This document shows positions 18,045 through 29,204 of a DNA stretch of 64,000 nucleotides, piece after piece. Where the stretch lies: positions 2,768,501 through 2,832,500 of the forward strand of contig JACEFZ010025058.1 in assembly GCA_014155875.1 (NCBI GenBank), read 5' to 3'. Within the stretch, counting starts at the first letter, position 1; every line of letters starts with the position of its first letter. The stretch is from Cepaea nemoralis. Its lineage: Eukaryota > Mollusca > Gastropoda > Stylommatophora > Helicidae. The translations under genes and the position numbers were made by a program. The notes under the pieces were generated by a model. The model saw only the letters and a program-made list of their open reading frames with translations, had not been told where the DNA came from and ran no database searches.

Positions 18045-21000
18045 ACAGGACCTATGATAGGAGGGTAAATAATAGGGTCCCAAGTGTTAGAGAGTATGTT
18101 AATAACAAGTATAATAGGTCGAACAGAGAATATTTTCAACTAGATGAAGTCAATAAATTTATAGAAGATAAAACGGATTATAGCTCGTGTATATTAGAAA
18201 TAGGGAAGTATAGAGTTCGTACATTAATAGATTCGGGAGCTCAAGTTAGTGTAGTAAAAGAAAGTTTTTTATACAAAATAGTAAGAAATTGTAGAGTATT
18301 TAAGTGTAGTAATAATTTACACTCTGTTACTGGACAGAATTTACAAGTAGTTGGACAAACAATGATAAATTTTAAGTTAGGGGGGATCAACATAAGACAC
18401 CTTTTTCATGTAGTGAGGGGTTTAAATAGAAATATGTTAATAGGAAGAGATTTTTTGATAAAAAATGGAATAAGACTTTTTTATGATTTACATAAGTTAA
18501 AATTCAGAGACGTCTATATAGATATGGAAGAGGATATGCATATATCAGCACTAGTTAGAGTTAAAATGACAACGACGTTAAAACCACAGTCGGTTAATTT
18601 GATACAAGCGAAGCTGAAGAGAAACCCATATTATGTGGAAGGAAACACAGTCAGAATCACTAAGTTACAAGAGGAAATAATTGATGAGCCTGGTTTGGAG
18701 GTTCCAGATGGAGTAATGGAGTTGGATAAACACTTAACCTTTCCAGTAATGGTTATCAACAACACAGGGAGAGAAATCAAGTTATACAGAGGATGTGTGA
18801 TAGCAAAATTAGATCATAACATTAGTGACATATTGGCAACGGATAGAGCAGAAGTGTCGGGAACAAGTTATTTGGAAACTTCTAGTGAAAGGAGAAATGA
18901 CAGACGCGGACGCGGAAGAAGAGGGAAAATCGGAATGGATGAATTGATCCATCCATCTAGAAGAAATAAAGCCCATATATGTTCACTAGACAAAATAACA
19001 AGGGAACAAGAATTGTTGTCACAGTTAAAAGCTTCGCCGGAAAATAAGGAAGTGTTAGAACAATTTATAAAGCAAAATCAGGATGTGTTTGCGGTTAATG
19101 ATTTAGAATTGGGAAATACGCGAACAGTTACAATGGAAATAGACACGGGAGATCATCCACCAATAAGTTTAAAACCATATAGAACTCCATTAAGAAACAG
19201 AGAAATCGTGGAAAAGGCAATAGAAGAGATGCTGAAAGCAGGAATAATAAAGAGGTCGAAGTCAGAATGGTCATCTCCGGTGGTAATTGTGGCCAAGCCT
19301 GATGGTTCAAGTCGCTTCTGCTGTGACTACAGGGCGTTGAACAAAATCACCAAGAATGTAGCGTACCCACTGCCGGTAATTGATGATATTTTGGGGCTAC
19401 TTAATGGCTCTACATATTTTACAACGCTGGACGCAAGGTCAGGATTTTGGTGTATTCCGATGTCGGAAGACGCACAAAAGAAAAGCGCCTTTTGTACCCA
19501 CATGGGCTCGTACGAATTCTTACGAATGCCTTTTGGCGTCAAGACAGCGCCCTCTCACTATATGCTCTTAATAAATGAAGTTCTAGAAGGTATGCAAAAG
19601 TTCGCTCTTGCCTATATTGATGATATATTGATTTATACGAAGGGAGACGTGGAGGATCATTTGAAACATATTAGACTAGTGTTTGACAGGTTAAGAAAGC
19701 ATGATGTGAAGTTGAAGCTTAGTAAGTGCCAATTTTTAAAGACAGAAACAAAATATTTGGGATATATTATAAATAGAGAAGGTATTAAACCAGACCAGGA
19801 CAAAATAAAGATTAATAAAGAGTTACCTGCTCCAACTAACATTAAGGAAGTACGTGCTTTTATAGGAACATGTGCGTATTATAGGCGATTTATTCCAGCA
19901 TTTTCAAGGATAGCTGAACCTATTACAAACTTAACAGGCAAGTACGCTAGGTTTAAGTGGGATAATGAATGTCAAAAAGCATTTGAGTATTTAAAAAACA
20001 GTTTAACACTGGTACCACTGTTGACGCATCCAGACTTAAACAAACAGTTAATACTGTACACAGATGCTTCGGACAATGCAGTAGGAGCATGTTTGGTACA
20101 ACCATATGAAGGAAAAGAGTCTGGAATACCAGGCGTTAAAAATGAAAGGCCTATCTACTTCTTGTCGCATAAACTTAGTAAATCACAAAAGAAATGGACG
20201 ACTATTGAGAAAGAGGCTTACGCGATTCATTACGCTCTACAAAAACTTAATTACTACTTACATAACGCAAATTTTGTTATTAGAACTGACCACATGCCTT
20301 TAAAGTCTTTTCTAGAAGCTCCAGTGCAGAACAGGAAAATACAGACGTGGGCATTGAATCTACAGGGGTACGACACCGTAATTGAGTACATACCAGGTAG
20401 GATAAACACATGCGCCGATTTATTGTCTAGAATTCCATATACACAGTCATCAGAGGATACAGAAGAGGAGGCAGCTGAACCAGAGATAGACGACAGAAAT
20501 TGGCAAGTAAATATTCTAGATTCTGCTATAATAAATAGGGAAGAATTTGATAGTCTACCATCGGATCAAGAGTCTGAACATAGAGAAGAAGACCTACAGT
20601 TAGCACAATTCAATATGAAAGAAGAGCAAGATTTGGACCCAAGAGTAATACAAATAAAAGGAAAATTACGAGAAACAGAAGATAACAAATATAAAAGGAA
20701 TTATTTAGTTTTACAAGAGGATGGACAGTTATATTATATGTGTGAAAGGAACGAACAGCTAAGGAAATATATTCCAAAGCATTTGGAAAATGAACTTTTA
20801 AAAGCATATCACGATGAAAATGGACATCTCGGTAGAGACAAACTGGTGAAAGCACTTACAAGTAAATATTATTGGCCAAACTTGTTTAAATCTGCATGCA
20901 AATATGTAGATACCTGTGAAAAGTGCAGATTAAGGAACATGAAAACAATAAAGTCTCCATTACAAGACACAGATATTCCTCAGTTCCCAATGCAAAAGAT

Positions 21001-22420
21001 TAGTTTAGATATATCGGGTCCACACCCCAGGACATTGTCAGGAAATGTATATTTAATTCATATAGTAGACATCTACAGTCTTTGGCCAGAGGTTTATGCA
21101 ATTCCAGATAAGAGCGCGGATACTGTCATTAATATTTTTTTACAAGAGTTCGTACCAAGGTTTAGTTGCCCACAAAGTATACTTACAGATAATGGTAGAG
21201 AATTTGTAAATAAAAAATTCGAAAAGTTATTAAAAGATTTAAACATAAGACATATAAAGACCTCATTTTATAGACCTTCTTCAAATGCGAAAAACGAGCG
21301 TCAACATCGGACGTTATACAACATTGTGGCAAAGATTATTGATGAACATGAAAAAGATTGGGATCTATTTTTGGGACCTGCTCTTAGCGCTATTCGTACA
21401 AATCAAAATGAGAGCACGGGTTTTTCGCCATTTTATTTAATACACGGGAGAGAACCAATATTACCTATAGATAATTTATTAAAACCTAGACGGAAATATA
21501 TGGGTGAAGATTTTCAAGAGACCATAATACAAGAAATGCATAAAGCACATGTGAGGTTAAGGAATAATATAATTAAAGCTAGGGAAAGACAGAAAAAGTA
21601 CAAAAATGTAAATACAAAATTACAGGAGTTTAAGGTAGGTGATAGAGTTTATTACAAGAAGCATAGAAGAAACTCTAAGTTTGATTCTCGTTGGATTCCA
21701 GGTTATTACGTTTTGGAAAAACTAGGTAATGTATCGTATATTATAAAGAACCAGGTCACAGCACACATAGCAAGGGCACATGTTGAACACTTAAGAAGAG
21801 ATGAAGATGAGATAGAAAATAATAATTATAATAATAATTGTTATTCGGATGCAAAATTTTTAGATGAACAGGTTGTTAGAGGAGCTACAGTAACCCCAGA
21901 TCTTAGAAAAGCTACAGTAACCCCAGATCTTAGAAAAGAACCAGAACAAAATCAGTTGCTAGCAAATCCAAGTTACGAAGAACAAGAACAGACAATTCCG
22001 AAAAGAATGGAAGAAGAAGGGCCAAATGAAACTCATTATGATAGTATGGAAGAAGACACAGGTGCTCCATTTAAAAATACTAGGCAAGCAACGAAAAGAA
22101 GAATGGACAGTCAAAGAGATAAAGAAGTGAAAAGACAGAGGAGAGTTAGAGATTGCTCAACAAGCGGAGACGATATGCCTCTACTGGAAAGATCCTTAAG
22201 AAAGAGTGATCGACAAATTAGGTGGGATGTTGAACGGAAGAGATTAGCGGCAGCTAAAGAGAGACATACAGACAAAGAAGAAGAAATGGATGAAAAGTCA
22301 GAGTCAAGTAGTAGTATGGAGGAAACTAGTAGGTTGTACGAAGAAGAAGATATTGATGTAGAATTAGCACTTATTCACAGAAACTTGGAGTTGTTGAAGA
22401 AGTGGAAACGTAGGAGATAG
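17987..22420 (+). CDS. pol: LTR-B Pol (protease, RT, RNase H, integrase)
   Basis: The frame is open from 17987, overlapping gag in the -1 phase. The first ATG at 18362 lies after the protease motif, so it is not the natural start. Domains in order: protease with TLIDSGAQVSVV (Asp codon 18230) and MLIGRDFL; RT with RSEWSSPVVIVAK-type start, FGVKTAPSHY and the catalytic AYIDDILIY (about 19612); RNase H with LILYTDASDNAVGACL and TIEKEAYAIHYAL; integrase with the HHCC finger (His at 20810, CEKC) and catalytic residues Asp (21008), Asp (21188) and Glu (21296), spacing D-X35-E. A GPY/F-like module follows (VGDRVYYKKHRR, WIPGYYVLEKLG). The last about 200 residues are acidic and Lys/Arg-rich with a duplicated ATVTPDLRK. 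It appears intact and potentially active. Confidence 0.93.
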   Translation, partial: WTQEFYRYKNTGKSAPYLLDRTYDRRVNNRVPSVREYVNNKYNRSNREYFQLDEVNKFIEDKTDYSSCILEIGKYRVRTLIDSGAQVSVVKESFLYKIVRNCRVFKCSNNLHSVTGQNLQVVGQTMINFKLGGINIRHLFHVVRGLNRNMLIGRDFLIKNGIRLFYDLHKLKFRDVYIDMEEDMHISALVRVKMTTTLKPQSVNLIQAKLKRNPYYVEGNTVRITKLQEEIIDEPGLEVPDGVMELDKHLTFPVMVINNTGREIKLYRGCVIAKLDHNISDILATDRAEVSGTSYLETSSERRNDRRGRGRRGKIGMDELIHPSRRNKAHICSLDKITREQELLSQLKASPENKEVLEQFIKQNQDVFAVNDLELGNTRTVTMEIDTGDHPPISLKPYRTPLRNREIVEKAIEEMLKAGIIKRSKSEWSSPVVIVAKPDGSSRFCCDYRALNKITKNVAYPLPVIDDILGLLNGSTYFTTLDARSGFWCIPMSEDAQKKSAFCTHMGSYEFLRMPFGVKTAPSHYMLLINEVLEGMQKFALAYIDDILIYTKGDVEDHLKHIRLVFDRLRKHDVKLKLSKCQFLKTETKYLGYIINREGIKPDQDKIKINKELPAPTNIKEVRAFIGTCAYYRRFIPAFSRIAEPITNLTGKYARFKWDNECQKAFEYLKNSLTLVPLLTHPDLNKQLILYTDASDNAVGACLVQPYEGKESGIPGVKNERPIYFLSHKLSKSQKKWTTIEKEAYAIHYALQKLNYYLHNANFVIRTDHMPLKSFLEAPVQNRKIQTWALNLQGYDTVIEYIPGRINTCADLLSRIPYTQSSEDTEEEAAEPEIDDRNWQVNILDSAIINREEFDSLPSDQESEHREEDLQLAQFNMKEEQDLDPRVIQIKGKLRETEDNKYKRNYLVLQEDGQLYYMCERNEQLRKYIPKHLENELLKAYHDENGHLGRDKLVKALTSKYYWPNLFKSACKYVDTCEKCRLRNMKTIKSPLQDTDIPQFPMQKISLDISGPHPRTLSGNVYLIHIVDIYSLWPEVYAIPDKSADTVINIFLQEFVPRFSCPQSILTDNGREFVNKKFEKLLKDLNIRHIKTSFYRPSSNAKNERQHRTLYNIVAKIIDEHEKDWDLFLGPALSAIRTNQNESTGFSPFYLIHGREPILPIDNLLKPRRKYMGEDFQETIIQEMHKAHVRLRNNIIKARERQKKYKNVNTKLQEFKVGDRVYYKKHRRNSKFDSRWIPGYYVLEKLGNVSYIIKNQVTAHIARAHVEHLRRDEDEIENNNYNNNCYSDAKFLDEQVVRGATVTPDLRKATVTPDLRKEPEQNQLLANPSYEEQEQTIPKRMEEEGPNETHYDSMEEDTGAPFKNTRQATKRRMDSQRDKEVKRQRRVRDCSTSGDDMPLLERSLRKSDRQIRWDVERKRLAAAKERHTDKEEEMDEKSESSSSMEETSRLYEEEDIDVELALIHRNLELLKKWKRRR

Positions 22421-24402
22421 ATAAATTGAAAGTACTGCAGATAGCAAGTTATAAGTTTCAAGATTTAGAACTGTAAGTGATGCTTGAAGAAGTATACGAA
22501 ACGGTGGAAGTGGAAAAAGTGGTCTTGATGTATTGGTACAATGGGTGAATGTACTTTTTATTGATGTTAGAAATGCCGTGTTTAAAGATAGGGGTTAACA
22601 AGTTATAGTGATGATAGGCAGGCCAGATCACAAGTTCGTTGATAAGTAGAGGATGGCTACTACATTGAGTTAATATTGGATTAGAAAAAGAAAGATTCAA
22701 CAGGTTTACAGTGCTTACTTAAGAGGTTATTCCGGATGTTATGTGCTGTTAGGAGATAATAAATAGATGATTGTTGATTACTGATTTGTTTATGTAGATA
22801 GAACAGATATGATCATAATTGATCTGTAGTTAACAGATATACAGATGGAATGTTTAGTCTTCTCGGTCATAGAAATACTGGATATGCGTTATTTTACTTA
22901 GTATGAGAGGCTAATGTTGGTGGGCCAATGTATGTAGTAATTTTAAGAGAGTTAAAATTGTGTTGAAAACTGTGTTTATGAAGTCTAAGTTTTATGAGTT
23001 ATGAGTCATATAGGAAATGTTTTTATGCTTGAGTTGCTACTGGAAAATGAGGGCTATTGTTTGGTTGTTTTATTGAGCCTAAGTTGTAATGCCTCATAAT
23101 AAGTTTGTTTTCATAATTTGGTCTTGAAAAATGATTGTTATTGTTTGATTAATTGATTTAGAGTAGGGTGATTGTGTTCTTAGCATTTGAGTTGATAAAA
23201 ACTATTGGTCCGTAAAAGTGTCCAATAGTGATAGGTAGAATAGAATATTTTATTCTGATTTGATAACATGCATGTTATGTCATTTTAAAAATGTGTTTTT
23301 TTCTTCTAGATTAATTTGGAGGTTGTGTTCATTTTATTTCGATTATATGAATGGTTTGATATATGGAGTTACATGGTTATAAAGTTAGTTAAGTAAGTTT
23401 AAGTTTAAGATAGATGAGGTTTTGCTTAAGGTTTTTCGTTCAGAAAAGAGTTGATAAAAAACTAATTTATCCACTGATATAAGGTAGGGGGAAACTTAAG
23501 AGTAAATAGTTAAGCTCATCAACTAGTGGGAAACTATAGTTGGTGAACGTGTGTACACGAATGGATAGACGTATCCAGGGCTTGCACACACGTCACTGTA
23601 TTTATAAAATAGCAGGATGGGATGTACGGGGGCAAGATATAGGTGCTGTGAAATACCAGCTTTAATTATATTAAAGGTGTTCATAAAATATGAACATGGG
23701 CTCATGGTAAAAGGTGAGATAAAGAAAGAGGAACAGAATTGTGGTTGGCAATGTCAATCTGAAATATAGAAGGTTTATGAAAACTTATGCCAAATTGTTT
23801 TATAATGAACAATGATATATTTCTTAAGGTGTTTAAAAAAAAAAAAAAAAAAAAAATTGTTTTACACAATTTTTTTTATTGGCAAGGGAGGTAAAGGGTG
23901 AGTGTCTTAAATGTGCATTTACTGTATGTCCATGTGGTCATGTCGTGTATTCATTCTTTATGCTACTTAATAGGTGCGCACCACTTCTTTACTTTTTCTA
24001 ACTACATTGTTTTTGTACGTCCTGGGGTTTGAAAGAATGAGAAATTTTATAAGGTCAAAGATTTCGATAAAGAATTTATGAGCTGTTCTTATAATATGTA
24101 TATTTGATACAGGAAACCAGAAAGAACCAGAAATGAAGAATTATGTAGTAGTTGACTATATAATGTTGGGGAAATAAAAAGGAAAGAAGGACTGGTTGGA
24201 TTAACAGTGGTATTATATAAATAAAAGGCGAAGAAGAAGTATATGGGGAGGTTATTAGCAGACCATATCACTGGGAGAAGAGTAAAAGATAATTTATTTA
24301 CTCAAACTTGATTTAGGGAAGGTTAGAAGACAAAGAGGGAATAGAGTATGGGGATTTGGAGTAAAGATTTTTCCTTTAAAAGGAAAATTCTTTAATTAAC
24401 AT
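22421..24402 (+). other. LTR-B long non-coding 3' region with hairpins
   Basis: About 2 kb without a frame separates pol from the 3' LTR, far longer than needed for a 3' end; no env is present. It contains several short inverted repeats: ACTATTGG/CCAATAGT (23201-23229), CAACTA/TAGTTG (23520-23542), TGTTCAT/ATGAACA (23678-23696) and TTTTCCT/AGGAAAA (24369-24387). An A run lies at about 23838-23860. The first hairpin recurs in LTR-C. Confidence 0.7.
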
Positions 24403-24409
24403 GGGGAGG
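24403..24409 (+). promoter_or_regulatory. LTR-B polypurine tract
   Basis: GGGGAGG directly abuts the 3' LTR, the usual place for the plus-strand primer. It is short; the hairpin at 24369-24387 lies just upstream, as in LTR-C. Confidence 0.65.
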
Positions 24410-24643
24410 TGTAACAGTATTGGGTATTATTAGGATCTAGTGGGAAACACAGATACAGCACGATTGAGCATTGAGACTGAAAGGGGTAGGAGATGCTCAA
24501 TCGTGACGTATTGGGTTGGTATGGGCAGTTAAGATCCAGCCTTGGTTGTGAGTGGAATCTAACATCAACGCTTTGTCATCAATGAAAGAATAAACCATTT
24601 TTACTTGATCACTGGCTTATTAATCTCTGTTCACACTGTGACA
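24410..24643 (+). repeat. LTR-B 3' LTR
   Basis: This is a 234-base copy identical by eye to the 5' LTR, starting TGTAACAG and ending CTGTGACA. CAAG follows as the target duplication. Confidence 0.95.
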
Positions 24644-24825
24644 CAAGCTTCCCAATTGCTTGGGGGAAGCCCTCGCTCAACTGTACTCATCGACCTCTGG
24701 TCTGACACAAATGTGTCTCCTTGTGAGGCTATTAATAGTACTTGGTGTCTCTCCTGTCTGGTGTCTCCCTCCTAGACTAGTGTTAACTCATTGCCTCTGT
24801 AAGGACTTATTGCGGATTCTGACAA
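24644..24825. other. Flank of LTR-A2 displaced by LTR-B
   Basis: This is the sequence that bordered LTR-A2 before LTR-B inserted. No gene or terminal repeat is recognised; a small palindrome around CAAGCTTCCCAATTGCTTGG is at its start. Confidence 0.4.
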
Positions 24826-25637
24826 TGCAGGTGCTGACAAAATCAAAGAGGGTGCTAAAAATGTAACCCCTTTGGCACTCAAAGGATCTAAGATCACTTG
24901 CACCAGAAGTATTCTTATGGAGAACATGGAAACACACTTGGCCGTCTGGATTGAGACCAGAACGAACGGAATATACCTGTGAGCAAGATGGTTATCCAAG
25001 AGAAAGCAAAGTCTCTCTATGAAGATCTAGCTAAGAAAGCGGGTGAGAGCAATACTAGTAGTGCCGATGATAGTTTTAGAGCGCGTCGTAGTTGGTTTGA
25101 GCGCTCCAAGAAGCGTTCACACCTGCACAACATTCAGACAACAGGTGAAGCGGTGAGTGCTGATATTGAGGAGGGTGGTTACTGTGCAGCAGACATTGGA
25201 CAAATTTTTTGTTCAAGCAGAGAAGAGCCAGGAAAAGAGGCAGGAAGAGGTTACAGTTTCATCCTCAGATGAAGAGGCAGATTTTAATGCCTCTGCGTCC
25301 CAATAACTCTATCACTCGCTCTCCAACCCACCTCTATTTAGCCAATAAATATCAACACCCATCAAAATATACATTACTGTGGTACATTATACACTGTATT
25401 TCATTTAATTATATGGGAAATAGTGTTTCGCTATACGTCGTTTCACTTAACGTCAACACTCAGATAGCCCCGAAGTGCTCATCTATACAGATGGATCTGT
25501 TGTAAAGCAGCAGAGAAGTGCGTGGGCATTTACAGCCCGTTCAGCGGGCCGAACCGTTCAAGAATCCAGTGGTGCCCACTCTATGACCACGAGCAGCATG
25601 ACGATGGAGGTGATGGCAGTTACACAGGCTTTCATAT
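24826..25637 (+). mobile_element. Second copy of the Tigger/RH-1 composite, truncated both ends
   Basis: It is nearly identical to 8581-9389: the same transposase remnant (KMVIQEKAKSLYEDLAKK, RSWFERSKKRSHLHNIQ), the same internal deletion, the same Tigger-to-LINE junction after TCACTTAACGTCA, and the first part of the RNase H frame (LIYTDGSVV). Both Tigger ends and most of the LINE are absent. The left boundary is at the shared ATGCAGGTG; the right boundary is where RTE-3 sequence starts. Sharing the nested junction shows that the LINE insertion came before duplication. Confidence 0.8.
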
Positions 25638-26767
25638 CGGTGGTAATAAAATACCAGAGATTCGATATGCTGATGATACAGTATTGCTATCCAAAACACA
25701 GAATGGTATAGAAAACTTAAAAGCCTCAACCCAATTGAATAGTGAAAATCACAACTTATATCTTAACATAGCAAAACCAAAGATAATGCATACAGATAAA
25801 ACTACTATGGAGAAAGAAATATATGTTAATGATAAAACATTGGAGGTGGTGGAAAATTTCGAATATCTTGGGTCATTGATTGCCAACAATAGAGACACAA
25901 TGAAAGAAGTTAAAAATCGAATATTTATTGCTCTTCAAAGACTAAAACAACTGAATAAATTGTGGAGAGGGACAGACAGAACTACAAAAATTACATTTTT
26001 AAGAGCATGCATCTTTCCCATTGCAACATACGCCTGTGAGTCCAGTACAGTTACTAAACAAGCTGAACAGCGCATAAATGCCTGTGAATATACATGTTAT
26101 AGACGAGTTCTAAGAATATCTTGGATAAAGAAAAAAACAAATGAATCCATACTTCAAGAGCTAAATATTGAAAAAGGTTGGCTATTAAAGACGATAAAAC
26201 GCAGGTCAGCATGGCCAAATGGGTATGAACGCGTGTTAGAGATTCAACCCCTACATCGGACAGCTGGACTAAAATGTTGACGTGTCGTCCTTGAATTGAT
26301 GAAGTTAAATAAAAGTACCTCTGAAGTCAGAGTGGGTTCGCCTGATGGCGAGAGACACTGTTAACTGGGAAAAGCTAATCCAGGCTCAAAATTCAGACCA
26401 TCACTACAATCAATTGTGTATGGACTACGCTTTAGTTCAAAGCGAACGAGCGCAAAAACAAATAAACAACTAAAAAACGATAAAACAAAGAAAATTGAAA
26501 TATTTCGGTCACTTAAGACGTCTCGAAAGTTTGGAGAGAATTATAATGGAGGGGTATATGCCTGGGAAGATAGGAAGAGGACGGTGAAAGAGAAGATAGA
26601 TGCATGATGTGGATGATGATATCCAGATGGGTGTATCGGACGCGGGGCATCTTGCTAATGATCCAGAGGTTTTTAGGAAGGTTGTTATGGGAGCGAGGTT
26701 CTGCAAAGGACATGCTACTAAATGAATGAATGAATGAATGAGTGAATGAATGAATGAATGAATGAAT
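25637..26767 (+). mobile_element. RTE-3 LINE 3' end with AATG tail
   Basis: The open frame to 26280 covers the RT from the catalytic box onward: IRYADDTVLLSKTQNG, VENFEYLGSLIANNRDTM, FLRACIFPIATYACESS and RRVLRISWIKKKTNESIL. After a frame break, a second piece near 26490-26720 continues the C-terminus in several phases (RRLESLERIIMEGYMPGK, GRGRPRE, DPEVFRKVVMGA). The copy ends in about ten AATG units (26722-26767), a microsatellite tail typical of RTE-like LINEs. The 5' part, including endonuclease, is missing. The family differs from RTE-1 in sequence. Confidence 0.78.
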
Positions 26768-27890
26768 GCCTTATAATGACATCTAACAAGGGACTCGGTG
26801 CACTGAAGATCACAGCAGCAATGGACATGGAGCAAAGAATGTTGTTCATATTCTATCAAAATCTATTTATCTCAGTAACTGAATATGTATTGGGACTGCC
26901 CACAGTGTCAAAGAGTCAGCTGGTGAAACTAGAGCGCATACAGAATTAAGCTAAGGTGGTAATACTGAGATAAACAAAGGGACACGCCAGAAGTATATAT
27001 GCGATACCTCCTAGCTTGATTGCAGTCAGGCTTTAGGTCTGCAGGATAATTCATATCTTCGAGAGGCTGCAGACTCGGAACACCCCCTGCACTGTTAAGG
27101 GCCACAAACTGATCAGAGGAAAGTCATAGATGTCTCAGGCTAATGACACAGTAAGAAAAGTTTGCATGCTTGAGAACATTGCAAGAGGAAAGAGAGGGTC
27201 AAAATGCCAATGGAAAAGTCAGATCTGTGCAGGGTCATAATAACGCTGGATCAGGAACGCAGGGAATGGCCGGCTACACTGAATGGAAGGCGCAACAATT
27301 TATCCACGGCAATTCGAGACAAGAAGATGTAATCATACATACGGAACCATGTGCTAAGGGTTTTTTTAAAAAGCGCCTAGAGGTTCGTGGCGAAGGTTGG
27401 TGGTCGGTATTTGATTCAAGATACCACAACATCTATTCTGAGAATGGAGGTAGAGGGATTCACAGCGGCGTTCCACTGGCTGGAGAACAAACAGCACCCA
27501 CATGTCGTAATTGTATCAGGCTCACATAATATGACGAGAAAGGTTGAAAATAACATGCTTTTGGCAGAGTGGCAGGCTTCCATTCAACAAACAAAAATAG
27601 TGAGCATCTGTTGGATTTTCTCCCCTATGACATGCTGGTTTGGTGGCAAACGGGTAGGTGGACAGATATGCTGGGTCTGTACCACTTGGTGGAGTTCAGG
27701 TGTATGATAAGGCAGATGTGATCAGGGCACTTTGGACTCGTATGTATGGTGAAGAAGAACGGGTAGATCATCACAACTTATGAAGTATGGCGCTGCAGGT
27801 GGTTCTGGCCGACTCTCAAAACTCCGAGGAAAGGCCAGACGGACATAGACTGCTACTGGTACCATTAGTATTGGAACTTTTCGCTGACAT
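26768..27890 (+). pseudogene. Decayed RH-1 LINE (RT thumb and RNase H)
   Basis: Pieces in several phases follow the RH-1 order. An RT-end segment reads EYVLGLPTVSKSQLVKLERIQN. A damaged RNase H region reads MEVEGFTAAFHWLENKQ, aligning with MEVMAVTQAFIWLESQ at 9.35 kb. Downstream are a DKADVI segment and a GTISIGTF-like end. Numerous stops and small indels make it a dead copy. It ends about where the minus-strand RH-2 fragment begins. Confidence 0.65.
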
Positions 27891-27904
27891 TTTTGCAAGT
27901 ATGC

Positions 27905-28631
27905 TGTGATATTGATTCTTGGCTCAACTCAACTGTTTGTTTTTCTAGGCCAGAAGGTTTGCCTAGATATGTCGTGTTTTTAGCAGTATTGGAGTATATG
28001 ATCTACTGTCTGCGCGCTAATCCACATGTGTACGTGGCTGTTTCGCTAATCCTGAATCGTGCATATATGTGGTTGCGTAATCTGTTGTGTCCTAATCTGG
28101 AGAGCAGAATAATTACCATATTTTACGGACTATAAGACGCCACGGACTATAAGTCGCACCTTAATTTATAAGCTATAAAAAAAAAACATAACATTATATT
28201 ATTATATTATATTAATTTCGAGTATAAGACGCACCCGCATTTTGGAGGTAATTTTTTGAAGAAAAAAGTGTGACTTATACTCCGTAAAATACGGTATTTG
28301 TTCTGGTCTGTCCATAATGTCTTGAGCTGGTGTTGGTGGCTTTATGACTGATTTGAAAATTCTTTTCTCTTGGTGCTATGTAACGGGTTCATCAGGTTGT
28401 TCTTCTATTCTTCTTCTTAGCTAGTCGATCAGCTCCCTACATTCCTGGCACACCACGGTGAGGTGGTATCCACCGTATGGTGACCTTACACTGGCTGCCT
28501 ACTTCATAAAGTAGTGTCCGCAGTGCTGATAAGTTTTCAAACTGGAGCTCCTAGAGCTCTGAGTACTCTCAGTAGCAACCCAGGCTGGTATCAGGTTGGT
28601 ATTCAGTAATTTATCTATTGCTATCTTCATA
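27905..28631 (-). pseudogene. RH-2 LINE, 3' part (split copy, segment 1)
   Basis: This aligns along its length with 45080-45610 (minus), the RNase H and C-terminal part of the intact-looking RH-2 copy. It is interrupted at 28115-28295 by a MITE. The alignment stops at GCTATCTTCAT and resumes at 32521, so the 28632-32520 block was inserted into it. Stops and indels destroy the frame. Confidence 0.72.
28115..28295. mobile_element. 181-bp MITE in RH-2
   Basis: The inverted ends are ACCATATTTTACGGACTATA at the left and the complement of a right end reading ...CCGTAAAATACGGT. The internal ACGGACTATAAG motif is repeated and there is AT-rich filler. It interrupts RH-2 between GCAGAATAAT and TTGTTCTGG, and ATT flanks both sides as a possible 3-base duplication. 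No transposase is encoded and the superfamily is not assigned. Confidence 0.7.
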
Positions 28632-28639
28632 GTTACGCA

Positions 28640-28658
28640 ATTATCAGTGAGAGAGTGC

Positions 28659-28701
<43 letters not shown>

Positions 28702-28819
28702 TGTAAGTGAGAGAGTGAGTGAGAGATTGGGTGAGAGAGTAAATGTGTGAGTAAGTGTCAGTGTGTGTGAGTAAGAGAGGGTGAGTGTGATTGTGAGTGA
28801 GTATGTATGAGAGAGTGAG

Positions 28820-28867
<48 letters not shown>

Positions 28868-28935
28868 ACAATGAGAGAGTTAGTCTTGTGAGTGTGCGTG
28901 AAAGAAAAATAAAGAGAGATGGAGAGAGAGACCTG
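28640..28935. repeat. GA/GTGA-rich microsatellite
   Basis: Long GA runs (about 28658-28699 and 28823-28861) are joined by GTGA/GAGT variants. The frames across them are repeat artefacts. Confidence 0.9.
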
Positions 28936-29204
28936 AGCACACGCATGTCATGTGACATGCTATTCCATATTTTTCTGTATCCTTATCTTTCATATTATCT
29001 CATATTAGCATTTTTACTGCCACTTGAATTTAACTTGTATTAAATGCACAGCTTATTTCATCATGTTAATGTCAATTCCAGGAATTATCTTATTGAATTG
29101 CATGACTATTTTTTATTTAACGATAAACAATTTAAAACATATTTTTTGTTTGTCATTTTCACAATTTTCCAATTTTTTCCAATATTCTTCCAATTTTAAA
29201 CGTT

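Larger units (their letters stand above)
15731..24643 (+). mobile_element. LTR-B: complete Ty3/gypsy retrotransposon
   Basis: Two 234-base LTRs that look identical by eye flank an 8.4-kb interior. The 4-base duplication CAAG (15727-15730 and 24644-24647) marks the insertion. The order is 5' LTR, tRNA-His primer site, 1.07-kb leader, gag, pol (PR-RT-RNaseH-INT, canonical order), about 2 kb of non-coding sequence, purine tract, 3' LTR. Both gene frames are open. Identical LTRs and open frames imply a very recent insertion. It landed immediately beside the LTR-A2 LTR. Confidence 0.95.

Noticed and set aside
17306..18083. Antisense frames within LTR-B gag (139 and 101 codons)
   Set aside because: They are exact shadows of the intact Gag frame and carry no motif.
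22421..24402. Possible env gene between pol and the 3' LTR of LTR-B
   Set aside because: No frame longer than about 80 codons on either strand, and no signal peptide or membrane segment pattern; the region is non-coding.
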